Positions 9,918 through 18,586 of a DNA stretch of 37,496 bases are shown here, one piece after another. Within the stretch, counting starts at the first letter, position 1. Every line of letters begins with the position of its first letter. The stretch lies in NCBI GenBank assembly GCA_016235555.1, contig JACRKC010000138.1, forward strand, positions 1-37,496, given 5' to 3'. The notes under the pieces are model-generated. The model was not told where the DNA came from, did not search any database, and saw only the letters and a list, made by a program, of their open reading frames with translations. Source of the stretch: Verrucomicrobiota bacterium. GTDB taxonomy: Bacteria > Verrucomicrobiota > Verrucomicrobiia > Opitutales > Opitutaceae. The translations under genes and the position numbers were made by a program.

Positions 9918-10409
9918 ATGACTTCTGCCTCCGACCGCGCATCCGAATTCGTCGCCGCCCTGCGCACCAATCTGCGCACCGTCATCCTCGGCACCGTTTC
10001 ACCGGACGGCACCCCCGACGCCTCGGTCGCTGCCGCGATTCTCGACCCCAACGGCGTCCTCGTCGTCTGCGTCAGTGGCCTCGCCGCCCATACTCGCAAT
10101 CTCACGGCGACCGCGCGCACCAGCGTGCTCTTGATCGAAGATGAGTCCGCCGCCTCCCAGCCGTTCGCCCGCCGACGGCTCACGCTCTCCTGCACCGCTG
10201 CCGCCCTGCCGCGCGACACCGCGGACTTCGACGCCACCGTCGCCACCTTCCGCACCCGTTACGGCGCGCTGATTGACCTGCTCATCTCGCTTCCGGATTT
10301 CCAGTTCTTCCGCCTCCAGCCCCAACGCGGCCGTCTCGTCATGGGCTTTGGCCAGGCCGCGGAAGTTGATCCAGCCAGCTGGCAACCGCGCACTCCTGCT
10401 GCGCGTTGA
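9918..10409 (+). CDS. HugZ/HutZ-family haem utilisation protein (PNPOx-like fold)
   Basis: A 163-residue cytoplasmic protein of the flavin-reductase/PNPOx split-barrel fold. It matches the HugZ/HutZ haem-degradation family as I know it: LRTVILGTVSPDGTP (residues 19-33), SGLAAHTRNL (53-62), LLIEDESAASQPFARRRL (71-88) and LLISLPDFQFFRLQPQRGRL (121-140) followed by VMGFGQA. It lies between two TonB receptors, which fits a role in freeing iron from imported haem. The ATG at 9918 is chosen because homology starts just after it; earlier in-frame codons encode no recognisable sequence. Oddity: the only histidine is His58, whereas characterised HugZ and HutZ use a C-terminal histidine as haem ligand. 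Haem binding or activity may therefore differ. Confidence 0.8.
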   Translation: MTSASDRASEFVAALRTNLRTVILGTVSPDGTPDASVAAAILDPNGVLVVCVSGLAAHTRNLTATARTSVLLIEDESAASQPFARRRLTLSCTAAALPRDTADFDATVATFRTRYGALIDLLISLPDFQFFRLQPQRGRLVMGFGQAAEVDPASWQPRTPAAR

Positions 10410-10498
10410 TCCGCGAGCCCCACTGAATTCTCGTTGAGCCGTCGGTCCGCTTTGGCTGACTACGTGCGTCGGGTTCGAATCAACGCCCGCCTGCCCCC

Positions 10499-13282
10499 AT
10501 GCCAACACCCCAACCGCCCGCCCTCATCTCGCGCTACCGCCTGCTGCTCACCATCAGCGCGCTCACGCTTGCGCCGCTCGCGTGGTCCCAAACTGCTCCG
10601 GCTGCCGCGCCCGCCAAGCCCGACGACGACACCACCATCGTCCTCTCCCCCTTCGAGGTCCGCACCGACAGCGACGTCGGCTACACCGCCGCGCGCGCGC
10701 TCGCCGGCGGCCGCACCGACGCCCCGCTCAAGCTCACCTCCGCCGCCGTCTCCGTGATGACCGCGCAGTTTCTTGAGGACATCGGCTCGACTAATTTCCG
10801 CACCGCCGGTGAGTGGGCGCTCAACTGGGTCCCGCAGATCGACGTCAACACCGGCGTGGCCGGCGGTTTCAGCATCAACTACCGCAACATGGGCAGCACG
10901 TTTCCTTCGCGGAACTACTTCCTCTGGTATGTCGAGAGCGACTCCTACAACACCGAGCGCTACGAGTTCGCCCGCGGCCCCAACGGCGTGCTCTTCGGCG
11001 ACGGCGGCCCCGGCGGCATCTCCACCACGTGGACCAAACGCCCGCGCTTCGACCGCCCCACGCGCAGCGTGAATTTCCGCCTCGACTCCTACGAGGGCTA
11101 CCGCGGCTCGATCGACGTCAACCAACCGCTCACGAAAAACCTCGCGCTCCGCCTCAACGCCTTCGGCGAAAACGCCCCCGGCTACCGCGACTACAATCAC
11201 AACGAGCGCCAGGGCGTGCATCTCGCCGGCATCTACCGCCTCACGCGCAAGAACCAGTTCCGGTTCGAGGGCGAGTTCGGTCTGCAGGATCGCTCCATCT
11301 ACCCGAGCTATTACGTCGACCAGGCCTCGTTCTGGAACGGCACCACCGTCAATACCGGCACCGCCACGCCCACCACCGCCGGCACCGGCATCGCCCGCAC
11401 CAGCACCAACAATTTCTTCGTCGCCATCCCCGGCATCGCCAACGGCGGCTTGCTCGACTGGGGCCCGTCCTACCAGTCCACGGGCACCGGCTTCGGCCTC
11501 CTGCAAAACGCCGCGTATCGCAGCGACGTCCCGAATTTCCCGCGCATCCCGAAAAAGGAGTTCAACCTCCAGCCGCCCGACTCCGTCGCCCGCCTCTACT
11601 ACTACGCCTACACCGTGTATCTGGATCACCGGTTCAGCGACAATTTCTACGTCGAGGTCGCGTTCAACCGCTTCCGCAACGACCGCCACTCCCACGGCAC
11701 GCAGGCGCAGTTCAACACCTTCCGCCTCGACGTGAACCAGCTCCTCCCCGGTGGCGGCGCCAATCCGAACTTCCTGAAACCGTTCACCGACACCGAGCGC
11801 ACCAAGAGTCTTCAGGGCAACATCGTCCACGACGGCCGCATCCTCGCCAACTGGCGCTTCACCCGGGGATGGCTCAACCAGAGTATCAGCGGTATCTTCG
11901 GCTCGCGTCTCGATCGTTTCGATTCGTGGAGCCGCACGCTGCGCCGCGTCAACGGCACCAACCCCAATCTCACCAACGCCGCCAACCAGGTCCGCGAGCG
12001 TCGCTACTGGGATCAGGTCAACACGCCCCTCGGCAACATTCCGCAATACGCCGGCGTCGTCCTCGACTTCATCCCCACCGCCATCAGCCACCAGCGCAAG
12101 ACCCTCGACTACGCGCAGATCGCCTCGACCAGCCGCCTCTTCAGCGACCGCGTCGCCGTCATGCTCGGCGCCCGTCGCGACGACGTCACCAACGTCCAGC
12201 AGACCAACACCGGCATCCCCGTCGATCCCGTCACCGGCCTGCCGCGCCTCGGCGCCGTGCTCTTCGACTCCGCCGGCCGCCCCACCCCCGTCGTCGGCGC
12301 CAAGACCCGCGGCGAGTTCGCCCCTGTCAGCCGCAACGCCGGCGCCGTGTGGTTCGTGCTCCCGTGGCTCGGCGTCTTCGGCAACACCTCGGAGACCTTC
12401 GCCGCTCCCAACAACGGCAACAACCTCATCGACGGCACCACCCCGCCCATCTCGAAAAGCAAAGGCCAGGACTACGGCTTCAAGTTCGAGGTCCTCGGCG
12501 GCCGCCTCACCGCCACCGCGAGCTACTACACCTCCGAGCAGAAGGGCCTGCTCATCACCGGCACCAACACCACCGAGCTCAATCGCATCGGCACCAATCT
12601 CTCGCGTCCCGACCTAACCGCGCTCGCCTATCGCGACACGCAGGACCAGCAGGGCAAAGGCTACGAGTTCGAGCTCACCGCCAACCCCACGCGCAACCTC
12701 CGCCTCACCGGCAACCTCGCGCTGCCGCAGACCGCCGCCATCAACCTCCAGCCCGGCCTCGTGAAATTCTTCAACGACAACGTCGCGTCCTGGACCGCCG
12801 CCGCGCCCACCTCGCTCAACCCCACGCAGGTCAACAACGACATCAACACCGTCCGCAACGTCGTCGCCGGCCTCGCCCAAGGCACCACGCTGAACGGCAC
12901 CTTCAAATACACCGGCAATCTCTACGCCACCTACAACTTCACGACCGGCCCCCTGCGCAATCTCTCCGCCGGCATCGGCGCCAATTTCCGCGGCCGCGCC
13001 AAGGTGGCGAGCTCCCTCCTCAGCGCCTACGACTACCGCTACGCCAACCGCTACAACGTCGTCTCCGCCCACGCCGCGTGGCGCCATCGCCTCGCGAACA
13101 AGTTCAATGTCCGCTACCAGTTGAACATCTCCAACCTCCTCAACGACGACACCCCGATCGCCAACGCCTACGGCACCTTCCGCGTCGGCAACCTCGCCGC
13201 CAATCCCCAAGTCCAGGTCCCCACCACCCTCCGCATGTCCGAGCCGCTGAAACTCACCCTCCAGACCGCGATCGATTTCTAG
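10499..13282 (+). CDS. TonB-dependent receptor, Opitutaceae VLSPFEV type
   Basis: A 927-residue outer-membrane receptor. A signal peptide is visible (RYRLLLTISALTLAPLAWSQ, cleavage near residue 31-35). It is followed by a TonB-box-like stretch IVLSPFEVRTD at about 46-56, a signature I associate with the expanded TonB receptor families of Opitutaceae. The plug follows at about 65-185 (VSVMTAQFLEDIG, WVPQIDVNTG, FARGPNGVLFGDGGPGG). A long barrel then ends in LQTAIDF with a terminal Phe. The ATG at 10499 lies 89 nt after the HugZ-like gene with no strong Shine-Dalgarno sequence. Position suggests iron or haem uptake, but these receptors also import oligosaccharides and the substrate is open. Confidence 0.88.
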   Translation: MPTPQPPALISRYRLLLTISALTLAPLAWSQTAPAAAPAKPDDDTTIVLSPFEVRTDSDVGYTAARALAGGRTDAPLKLTSAAVSVMTAQFLEDIGSTNFRTAGEWALNWVPQIDVNTGVAGGFSINYRNMGSTFPSRNYFLWYVESDSYNTERYEFARGPNGVLFGDGGPGGISTTWTKRPRFDRPTRSVNFRLDSYEGYRGSIDVNQPLTKNLALRLNAFGENAPGYRDYNHNERQGVHLAGIYRLTRKNQFRFEGEFGLQDRSIYPSYYVDQASFWNGTTVNTGTATPTTAGTGIARTSTNNFFVAIPGIANGGLLDWGPSYQSTGTGFGLLQNAAYRSDVPNFPRIPKKEFNLQPPDSVARLYYYAYTVYLDHRFSDNFYVEVAFNRFRNDRHSHGTQAQFNTFRLDVNQLLPGGGANPNFLKPFTDTERTKSLQGNIVHDGRILANWRFTRGWLNQSISGIFGSRLDRFDSWSRTLRRVNGTNPNLTNAANQVRERRYWDQVNTPLGNIPQYAGVVLDFIPTAISHQRKTLDYAQIASTSRLFSDRVAVMLGARRDDVTNVQQTNTGIPVDPVTGLPRLGAVLFDSAGRPTPVVGAKTRGEFAPVSRNAGAVWFVLPWLGVFGNTSETFAAPNNGNNLIDGTTPPISKSKGQDYGFKFEVLGGRLTATASYYTSEQKGLLITGTNTTELNRIGTNLSRPDLTALAYRDTQDQQGKGYEFELTANPTRNLRLTGNLALPQTAAINLQPGLVKFFNDNVASWTAAAPTSLNPTQVNNDINTVRNVVAGLAQGTTLNGTFKYTGNLYATYNFTTGPLRNLSAGIGANFRGRAKVASSLLSAYDYRYANRYNVVSAHAAWRHRLANKFNVRYQLNISNLLNDDTPIANAYGTFRVGNLAANPQVQVPTTLRMSEPLKLTLQTAIDF

Positions 13283-13325
13283 CGTCTGTCATTCACTTTT
13301 GTCCGAGAAGACGGACGGGACCGAG

Positions 13326-13350
13326 GTAGGGCAGGTCTGTGACCTGCCCT
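13326..13350 (+). repeat. REP-like hairpin with GTAG foot, possible terminator
   Basis: GTAG is followed by the stem GGCAGGTC (13330-13337), a TGT loop and GACCTGCC (13341-13348). Pairing can extend by two more pairs (AG/CT), giving a 10-bp stem, and TTT follows. It lies 44 nt after the stop of the TonB receptor and could double as a terminator, though the T run is short. Confidence 0.5.
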
Positions 13351-13417
13351 TTCGCGCAATGAGTATTCTTTGGGCAGACTCCCACCCGACGCTCCGCAAA
13401 GTTCACGACCGCCTCCA

Positions 13418-13444
13418 GTCGTGGACGAGCCGTCCCGGCTCGTT
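13418..13444 (+). repeat. 27-nt hairpin repeat, copy 1
   Basis: The unit starts GTCGTGG and forms ACGAGCCG-TCC-CGGCTCGT, an 8-bp stem with a 3-nt loop. A second copy at 18486-18512 keeps the flanks but has ACGAGGCG/CGCCTCGT, so a stem base pair is swapped on both arms. Confidence 0.5.
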
Positions 13445-13495
13445 GCCTTTAGCCGCCATCAGTCGGCCGCGCCCTTCCCCGCGGCGCAGCTCCCA

Positions 13496-13574
13496 TTTTG
13501 CCCGTCTGGCTCGCGGCCCAAGGAGCGGCGGTTTCTAACCGCCGAACCCGCCGCCTCGGCGCTTACCAAGCGCC
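13496..13574 (+). repeat. 79-nt two-hairpin intergenic repeat, copy 1
   Basis: This copy aligns without gaps to 23241-23319, with about 8 mismatches over 79 nt. It contains two hairpins: GGCGGTT-TCT-AACCGCC and GGCGCTT-ACC-AAGCGCC. Its translation would form the start of the longest open frame of the next gene, which argues against that upstream start. Confidence 0.6.
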
Positions 13575-13635
13575 CCCGCCCCGCGCCCCTCCCTTTTTTC
13601 TAGCCACGACCCACCGCCCCGCAAAACTCCCCCGC

Positions 13636-16600
13636 GTGCCCCGACCCGGCCTCATTCCCCGCTGGCTCCCGTTTTTCTTTGCGTGCGTCTCCCTCGCCCA
13701 CGCCGCCGCCCCCGTCGATTTCAGCCGCGACGTCCGCCCCATCCTCTCGGACAAATGTTTCCGCTGCCACGGTCCCGACGAATCCTCGCGCAAAGCGAAA
13801 CTCCGTTTCGACACCCGCGACGGCGCCCTCCGCGTCAAGGACGACACCGCCGCCATCGTCCCCGGCAAGTCCGCCGAGAGCGAACTGATCTTCCGCATCG
13901 CCAGCACTGACTCCGAGGAAGTGATGCCGCCGCCAGACGCCAAGCTCGGCACGCTCACCCCCGCCGAGATCGCCACCCTCAAACGCTGGATCGACGAAGG
14001 CGCCCCCTACCAAACCCACTGGGCCTTCGTCCCTCTGGCAACGCCTCCCTCCGCCCACCTCCCGCCTCCCGCCTCCGATCCCATCGACCAAATCGTCTCC
14101 GCTCGTCTCTCCACTCGCGGCCTAACCTTCCAGCCCCCCGCCGATCCCGCCACGCTGATCCGCCGTCTCTCTTTCGATCTCACCGGCCTCCCGCCCACGT
14201 CCGCCGAAGTCACCGCCTTCGTGCGCGACTCACTCGGCAATCTTCCTTCGGCACTCGGCAATCTCGTCGACCGCCTCCTCGCCTCCCCGCGCTACGGCGA
14301 ACGCATGGCCGCCGACTGGCTCGACGTCGCGCGCTACGCCGACAGCTACGGCTTCCAAGTCGACCGTGAGCGCGACATGTGGCCGTGGCGCGACTGGGTC
14401 ATCAAGGCCTTCAACGAAAATCTGCCGTGGGATAAATTCGTCACCTGGCAACTCGCCGGCGACCTCCTCCCCAACGCCACCGAGGAGCAGCAGCTCGCCA
14501 CCGCCTTCAACCGCCTGCACGCGCAGGAGAGCGAAGGCGGCTCCATCGAGGAAGAATACCGCATCAACTACGTCAACGACCGCACCACCACCTTCGGCAC
14601 CGCCTTCCTCGGCCTCACCCTCGAGTGTGCCCGCTGCCACGACCACAAGTTCGACCCCATTTCCCAAAAAGACTATTATTCCCTCGCCGCCTTCTTCCAA
14701 AACATCGACGAAGCCGGCCTCTACTCCTACTTCACGCAGTCCGCCCCTACCCCCGCGATGTGGGTGCCCGATGCCGCGCATCGCGAAAAATTTTCCTCTG
14801 CCACCGCCGCCGTCCGCGCCGAGGAAGAAAAACTCGCCGCCCTCCGCGAATCCCGCCGCCCCGCCTACGCCGCGTGGCTCGCGTCCACGCCTGCTCCTAT
14901 TCCTCCCCTCAGTCCCATTAGTCCCATCGCCCACTTTTCCTTCGACTCTCGCGAAGCCCCGCCACCGCCTCCCCCAAAAACCGCGCCCGCCGCCACGACC
15001 ACTCCACCGCCCGAAGAAGCCGCCGCCTCCGCCACCGAAAAACTCCCCGGCACCGCTCGCTTCGCTAGCTCCATCAAACCCGACGACTTCGCCACCACGC
15101 CCAAGGAGAACGAATCCGTCCCCGGCCGTCTCGGCTCCGCCGTCAGACTCACCGGCGATCACCCGATCAACACCAAGCTAGGCAATTTCCACCGCCACGA
15201 TCCCTTCTCCCTCTCACTTTGGATCCAAACGCCCGACGTGAAGGAGCGCGCCGTCATCCTCCACCGTTCCCGCGCTTGGACCGATGCCGCCAGCCGCGGC
15301 TACGAACTGCTCATCGAAGAAGGAAAACTGAAATGGTCGCTCATCCACTTCTGGCCCGGCGACGCCATCTCGATCCGCGCCACCGCCCCCGTCCCCGTGG
15401 GCGAGTGGGTTCACGTCATCGTCACTAACGACGGCTCCAGCCGTGCCGCCGGCCTCCGCCTCCACGTCAACGGCCAGCCAGCGAGCACCGAAATCATCCG
15501 CGATCATCTCACGAAAGACATCACCGGTGGCGGCGGCGATTACATCGCCCTCGGCGAGCGCTTCCGCGACCGCGGCTTCAAAGGCGGCCTCGTCGACGAA
15601 CTTCAGATTTTCGATCGCGCACTCACACCCTTCGAAATCCAAAAGAGTTTTTCCGACTCTCAACTCTCAGCTCTCAACTCTCAACTCATCCCCTTCGACA
15701 CCTACCTCGCCCATCACGACGAACCTTTCCGCGCCCAACTCGCCGCCCTCCACGCCGCGCGCGCCGCGCAGACCAAGCTCGCCGACTCCGCCAAGGAAAT
15801 CATGGTCATGCGCGAGCTACCCGAGCCCAAGCCCGCCTACATCCTGAAACGCGGCGACTACGATCAGCGCACCACCCGCGTCTTCGCCGACACGCCCGCC
15901 GCCCTCCCGCCCTTCCCCGCCGGCCAGCCGCGCAACCGCCTCGGCCTCGCCCGCTGGCTCACCGCCCCCAACCACCCGCTCCTCGCCCGCGTCACCGTCA
16001 ACCGTTTCTGGCAATCCCTCTTCGGCCGCGGCCTCGTGAAAACGGTCGACGACGTCGGCAGCCAGGCCGATCGCGCCGAATACCCCGAACTCCTCGACTG
16101 GCTCGCCGTCGAATTCATCCGCACCGGCTGGGACGTGAAGGCCCTCCTCAAAACCATCGTCCTCTCGCGCAGCTACCAACAACGCAGTTTCGCCACCCCC
16201 GCACTCGCCACCGACGATCCCGAAAACATCTGGCTCGCCCGCGGCCCGCGTCACCGCCTGCCCGCCGAGATGATCCGCGACGAAGCCCTCGCCGTCAGCG
16301 GCCTGCTCGTCGAAAAAATCGGCGGCCCCCCTGTCTTCACCTACGACATCCCCGAATCCTTCAAGCCCGCCCCCGCCGGCAAAGGCGAGCAACTCTACCG
16401 CCGCAGCGTCTATACCTTCTGGCGCCGCACCGGCCCCGCGCCCGTGCTCGAGGCGTTCGACGTCCCGAAACGCGTCGTCTGTGTCGCGCGCCGCGACACC
16501 ACCAACACTCCGCTCCACGCCTTCGTTCTCCTCAACGGCCCGCAATTCGTCGAAGCCGCCCGCGTGCTCGCCGAAAAGCTCCATTGTGAGCACCCCGCCG

Positions 16601-16854
16601 ACCGCGCCGCCCTCCTCGCCACCGCCTTCTCCCGCCTCATGTCGCGCGACCCCGACACCGCCGAGCGCGCCATCCTCACCCGGCTGCACGACGAACAACT
16701 CGCTTGGTTCACCACCCACCCCGCCGACGCCGAGAAGCACCTCGCAATCGGCGACACCCCACGCGACGCGACGCTCCCCGCCCCCGAAATCGCCGCCCTC
16801 GCCGTCGTCCTCAACACCCTCATGAACCACGACGCCTTCGTCGTAAAACGATGA
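13636..16854 (+). CDS. Planctomycete-type cytochrome c / DUF1549 / LamG / DUF1553 protein
   Basis: An exported 1072-residue protein. The GTG at 13636 is chosen because the signal peptide follows directly (residues 1-23, ending SLAHA-A); the earlier ATG at 13498 lies in an intergenic repeat. Domains in order: planctomycete cytochrome-type domain (about 24-120) with CFRCH at 41-45; DUF1549 (about 149-355) with a second haem-type motif CARCH at 331-335; a Pro-rich linker (about 440-480); a LamG/concanavalin-like domain (about 524-670, ending VDELQIFDRALTPFE); and DUF1553 (about 767-1010, with ARVTVNRFWQSLFGRGL). Such proteins are abundant in Planctomycetes and Verrucomicrobia, usually beside DUF1501 genes as here, and are linked by context to polysaccharide use. 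The reaction is unknown. The LamG domain may bind carbohydrate, and the CxxCH motifs may bind haem. Confidence 0.88.
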   Translation: MPRPGLIPRWLPFFFACVSLAHAAAPVDFSRDVRPILSDKCFRCHGPDESSRKAKLRFDTRDGALRVKDDTAAIVPGKSAESELIFRIASTDSEEVMPPPDAKLGTLTPAEIATLKRWIDEGAPYQTHWAFVPLATPPSAHLPPPASDPIDQIVSARLSTRGLTFQPPADPATLIRRLSFDLTGLPPTSAEVTAFVRDSLGNLPSALGNLVDRLLASPRYGERMAADWLDVARYADSYGFQVDRERDMWPWRDWVIKAFNENLPWDKFVTWQLAGDLLPNATEEQQLATAFNRLHAQESEGGSIEEEYRINYVNDRTTTFGTAFLGLTLECARCHDHKFDPISQKDYYSLAAFFQNIDEAGLYSYFTQSAPTPAMWVPDAAHREKFSSATAAVRAEEEKLAALRESRRPAYAAWLASTPAPIPPLSPISPIAHFSFDSREAPPPPPPKTAPAATTTPPPEEAAASATEKLPGTARFASSIKPDDFATTPKENESVPGRLGSAVRLTGDHPINTKLGNFHRHDPFSLSLWIQTPDVKERAVILHRSRAWTDAASRGYELLIEEGKLKWSLIHFWPGDAISIRATAPVPVGEWVHVIVTNDGSSRAAGLRLHVNGQPASTEIIRDHLTKDITGGGGDYIALGERFRDRGFKGGLVDELQIFDRALTPFEIQKSFSDSQLSALNSQLIPFDTYLAHHDEPFRAQLAALHAARAAQTKLADSAKEIMVMRELPEPKPAYILKRGDYDQRTTRVFADTPAALPPFPAGQPRNRLGLARWLTAPNHPLLARVTVNRFWQSLFGRGLVKTVDDVGSQADRAEYPELLDWLAVEFIRTGWDVKALLKTIVLSRSYQQRSFATPALATDDPENIWLARGPRHRLPAEMIRDEALAVSGLLVEKIGGPPVFTYDIPESFKPAPAGKGEQLYRRSVYTFWRRTGPAPVLEAFDVPKRVVCVARRDTTNTPLHAFVLLNGPQFVEAARVLAEKLHCEHPADRAALLATAFSRLMSRDPDTAERAILTRLHDEQLAWFTTHPADAEKHLAIGDTPRDATLPAPEIAALAVVLNTLMNHDAFVVKR

Positions 16855-16890
16855 GCCCCGCCATGCCCACTCGATCCACGTTCCCCACAG

Positions 16891-17003
16891 GTAGGAGCCT
16901 GCTTGCAGGCGATGCCTTAGGCGTGGCACGGGGCTCCCGACCCGTGTCTGGATCCACGGGTCAGGAGACCCGTGCCACACATCGCCTGCAAGCAGGCTCC
17001 TAC
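16891..17003. repeat. Nested inverted repeat between cytochrome and DUF1501 genes
   Basis: The outer arms are a perfect inverted pair of 24-nt units: 16891-16914 (GTAGGAGCCTGCTTGCAGGC then GATG) and 16980-17003. Each unit is itself a small hairpin with a GTAG foot. Inside, a second inverted repeat pairs GTGGCACGGG..CCCGTG with CACGGG..CCCGTGCCAC over 24 nt with two mismatches, around a TCTGGATC loop. The whole can fold into a stem of about 47 pairs. It fills most of the gap between the two genes and may limit read-through or stabilise the upstream mRNA. Confidence 0.65.
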
Positions 17004-17023
17004 CCCTCGTAATCGCGCCTCCG

Positions 17024-18478
17024 ATGCCTCGCGCCACCTCCCACTCCCCTCTCTGCACCGGCCACGCCCCGTGGCAGCAGATGTCCCGCCGCGAGTGCCT
17101 CAACAAATTTGCCCTCGGCCTCGGCGGCATCGCGCTCTCCCAGCTCCTCGGCCGCGATGCCTTCGCCGCGCCTGCGCTCGCGCAGCCGCACCACGCTCCC
17201 AAAGCGAAACGCATCATTTACCTCTTTCAATCCGGCGGCCCGTCCCAACTCGACCTCTTCGACTACAAGCCACTGCTCAATCAAAAACACGGCGAACAAC
17301 TCCCCGACTCCGTCCGCGGCGGCCAGCGCCTCACCGGCATGTCCGGCAACCAGAGTTCGATTCCCATCGCCGGCTCGCCCTTCAAATTCGCGCAGCACGG
17401 CCGCAGCGGCGCGTGGTTCAGCGACTTGCTCCCGCACACCGCCAGGATCGCCGATGAACTCTGCATCGTCCGCTCGATGCACACCGAGTCGATCAACCAC
17501 GGCCCCGGCGTCACCTTCATGCAGACCGGCTCGCAAATTCCCGGGCGACCCAGCATCGGCGCGTGGATCGACTACGGACTCGGCAGCACCAACGAGAATC
17601 TTCCCGCTTTCGTCGTCCTCATCACCAAGGACAAAAAGGGCCAGCCCCTGATGTCGCACCTCTGGGGCGGCGGCTTTCTCCCGTCGAAACATCAGGGCGT
17701 CCGCTTCCGTTCCGGCCCCGACCCCGTTCTCTACCTCAACAATCCCGCCGGTGTCTCCGCCGAAAACCGCCGCCTCGCCCTCGACCGCCTCCGCGAGTTG
17801 CACGAGCACCAGTTCGCCGGCACGCCCGACGCCGAGATCTCCGCACGCATCGCCAACTACGAGATGGCCTTCGCCATGCAGACGAGCGTGCCCGCGGTCA
17901 CCGACCTCAAGGACGAGCCCGCGCACATCGTCGACAGCTATGGCCCCGATGCGCGCACGCCCGGCACGTTCGCTTCAAATTGCCTGCTTGCCCGCCGCCT
18001 CGCCGAGCGCGGCGTGAAATTCATCCAGCTCTACCATCAAGACTGGGATCACCACGGCGGCCTCCCCGGCGGCATCCGCCGCGAGTGCCAGCAAACCGAT
18101 CAGCCCACCGCCGCCCTCATCGCCGACCTCAAACAACGCGGCCTGCTCGACGACACGCTCGTCGTCTGGGGCGGCGAGTTTGGCCGCACCAATTATTGCC
18201 AGGGTCTGATGACCGCGACCAACTTCGGCCGCGACCACCATCCGCGCTGCTTCACGCTCTGGATGGCCGGCGGCGGCGTGAAACCCGGCCTCACCTACGG
18301 CGCGACCGACGACTACGGCTACAACATCACGGAAAACCCGGTCCACATCCACGACCTCCACGCCACGATGCTCCACCTCTTCGGCATCGATCACGAGCGC
18401 CTCACCTACAAGCACCAAGGCCGCTACTACCGCCTCACCGACGTCTTCGGCCACGTCGTTCACGATCTGCTCGCCTGA
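17024..18478 (+). CDS. DUF1501 protein, Tat-exported, sulfatase-like fold
   Basis: A 484-residue protein with a twin-arginine signal: MSRRECLNKFALGLGG at residues 20-35, then a hydrophobic stretch to about 49 (AFAAP). The body matches DUF1501, which is related to the alkaline phosphatase/sulfatase superfamily: YLFQSGGPSQLDLFD (about 66-80), SMHTESINHGPG (about 151-162), QLYHQDWDHHGG (about 334-345), TLVVWGGEFGRTNYCQG (about 379-395), HHPRCFTLWMAGGG and HIHDLHATMLHLFG. The ATG at 17024 is used; an in-frame ATG at 17081 gives a start directly at MSRREC and is a good alternative. It follows the DUF1549/DUF1553 protein, a pairing widespread in these phyla. It probably works with that partner outside the cytoplasmic membrane. 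The substrate is unknown. Confidence 0.88.
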   Translation: MPRATSHSPLCTGHAPWQQMSRRECLNKFALGLGGIALSQLLGRDAFAAPALAQPHHAPKAKRIIYLFQSGGPSQLDLFDYKPLLNQKHGEQLPDSVRGGQRLTGMSGNQSSIPIAGSPFKFAQHGRSGAWFSDLLPHTARIADELCIVRSMHTESINHGPGVTFMQTGSQIPGRPSIGAWIDYGLGSTNENLPAFVVLITKDKKGQPLMSHLWGGGFLPSKHQGVRFRSGPDPVLYLNNPAGVSAENRRLALDRLRELHEHQFAGTPDAEISARIANYEMAFAMQTSVPAVTDLKDEPAHIVDSYGPDARTPGTFASNCLLARRLAERGVKFIQLYHQDWDHHGGLPGGIRRECQQTDQPTAALIADLKQRGLLDDTLVVWGGEFGRTNYCQGLMTATNFGRDHHPRCFTLWMAGGGVKPGLTYGATDDYGYNITENPVHIHDLHATMLHLFGIDHERLTYKHQGRYYRLTDVFGHVVHDLLA

Positions 18479-18485
18479 CCCCTCC

Positions 18486-18512
18486 GTCGTGGACGAGGCG
18501 TCTCGCCTCGTT
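18486..18512 (+). repeat. 27-nt hairpin repeat, copy 2, terminator candidate
   Basis: ACGAGGCG-TCT-CGCCTCGT, an 8-bp stem with a 3-nt loop, is preceded by GTCGTGG and followed by TTTCTT. It starts 8 nt after the stop codon of the DUF1501 gene, so it may act as its terminator. It is the partner of the copy at 13418-13444. Confidence 0.5.
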
Positions 18513-18586
18513 TCTTCAAGACACAGTTAGAGCAAATTCAGCCTCGTCCCCTCTTTTCGCAGTCAATCTTCTCACCACTTCACTCC

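Larger units (their letters stand above)
13283..13635. other. Intergenic region packed with hairpin repeats
   Basis: This gap between the second TonB receptor and the cytochrome-domain gene holds three different short palindromic elements and no convincing gene. The elements are a GTAG-foot hairpin at 13326-13350, a 27-nt hairpin at 13418-13444 and the first copy of a 79-nt two-hairpin repeat at 13496-13574. An open frame continues into the cytochrome gene from 13498, but its first part only translates the 79-nt repeat. Confidence 0.55.

Noticed and set aside
10468-10480. tRNA T-arm-like GGGTTCGAATC before the second TonB receptor
   Set aside because: The arms on either side do not pair and no acceptor or anticodon stem can be built.
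10813-13329. Plus frame of 838 codons overlapping the second TonB receptor
   Set aside because: Arg/His/Pro/Gln-rich shifted reading of the receptor gene.
13498-13635. Upstream ATG start for the cytochrome-domain gene
   Set aside because: It translates the 79-nt intergenic repeat also found at 23241-23319; the signal peptide begins at the GTG at 13636.
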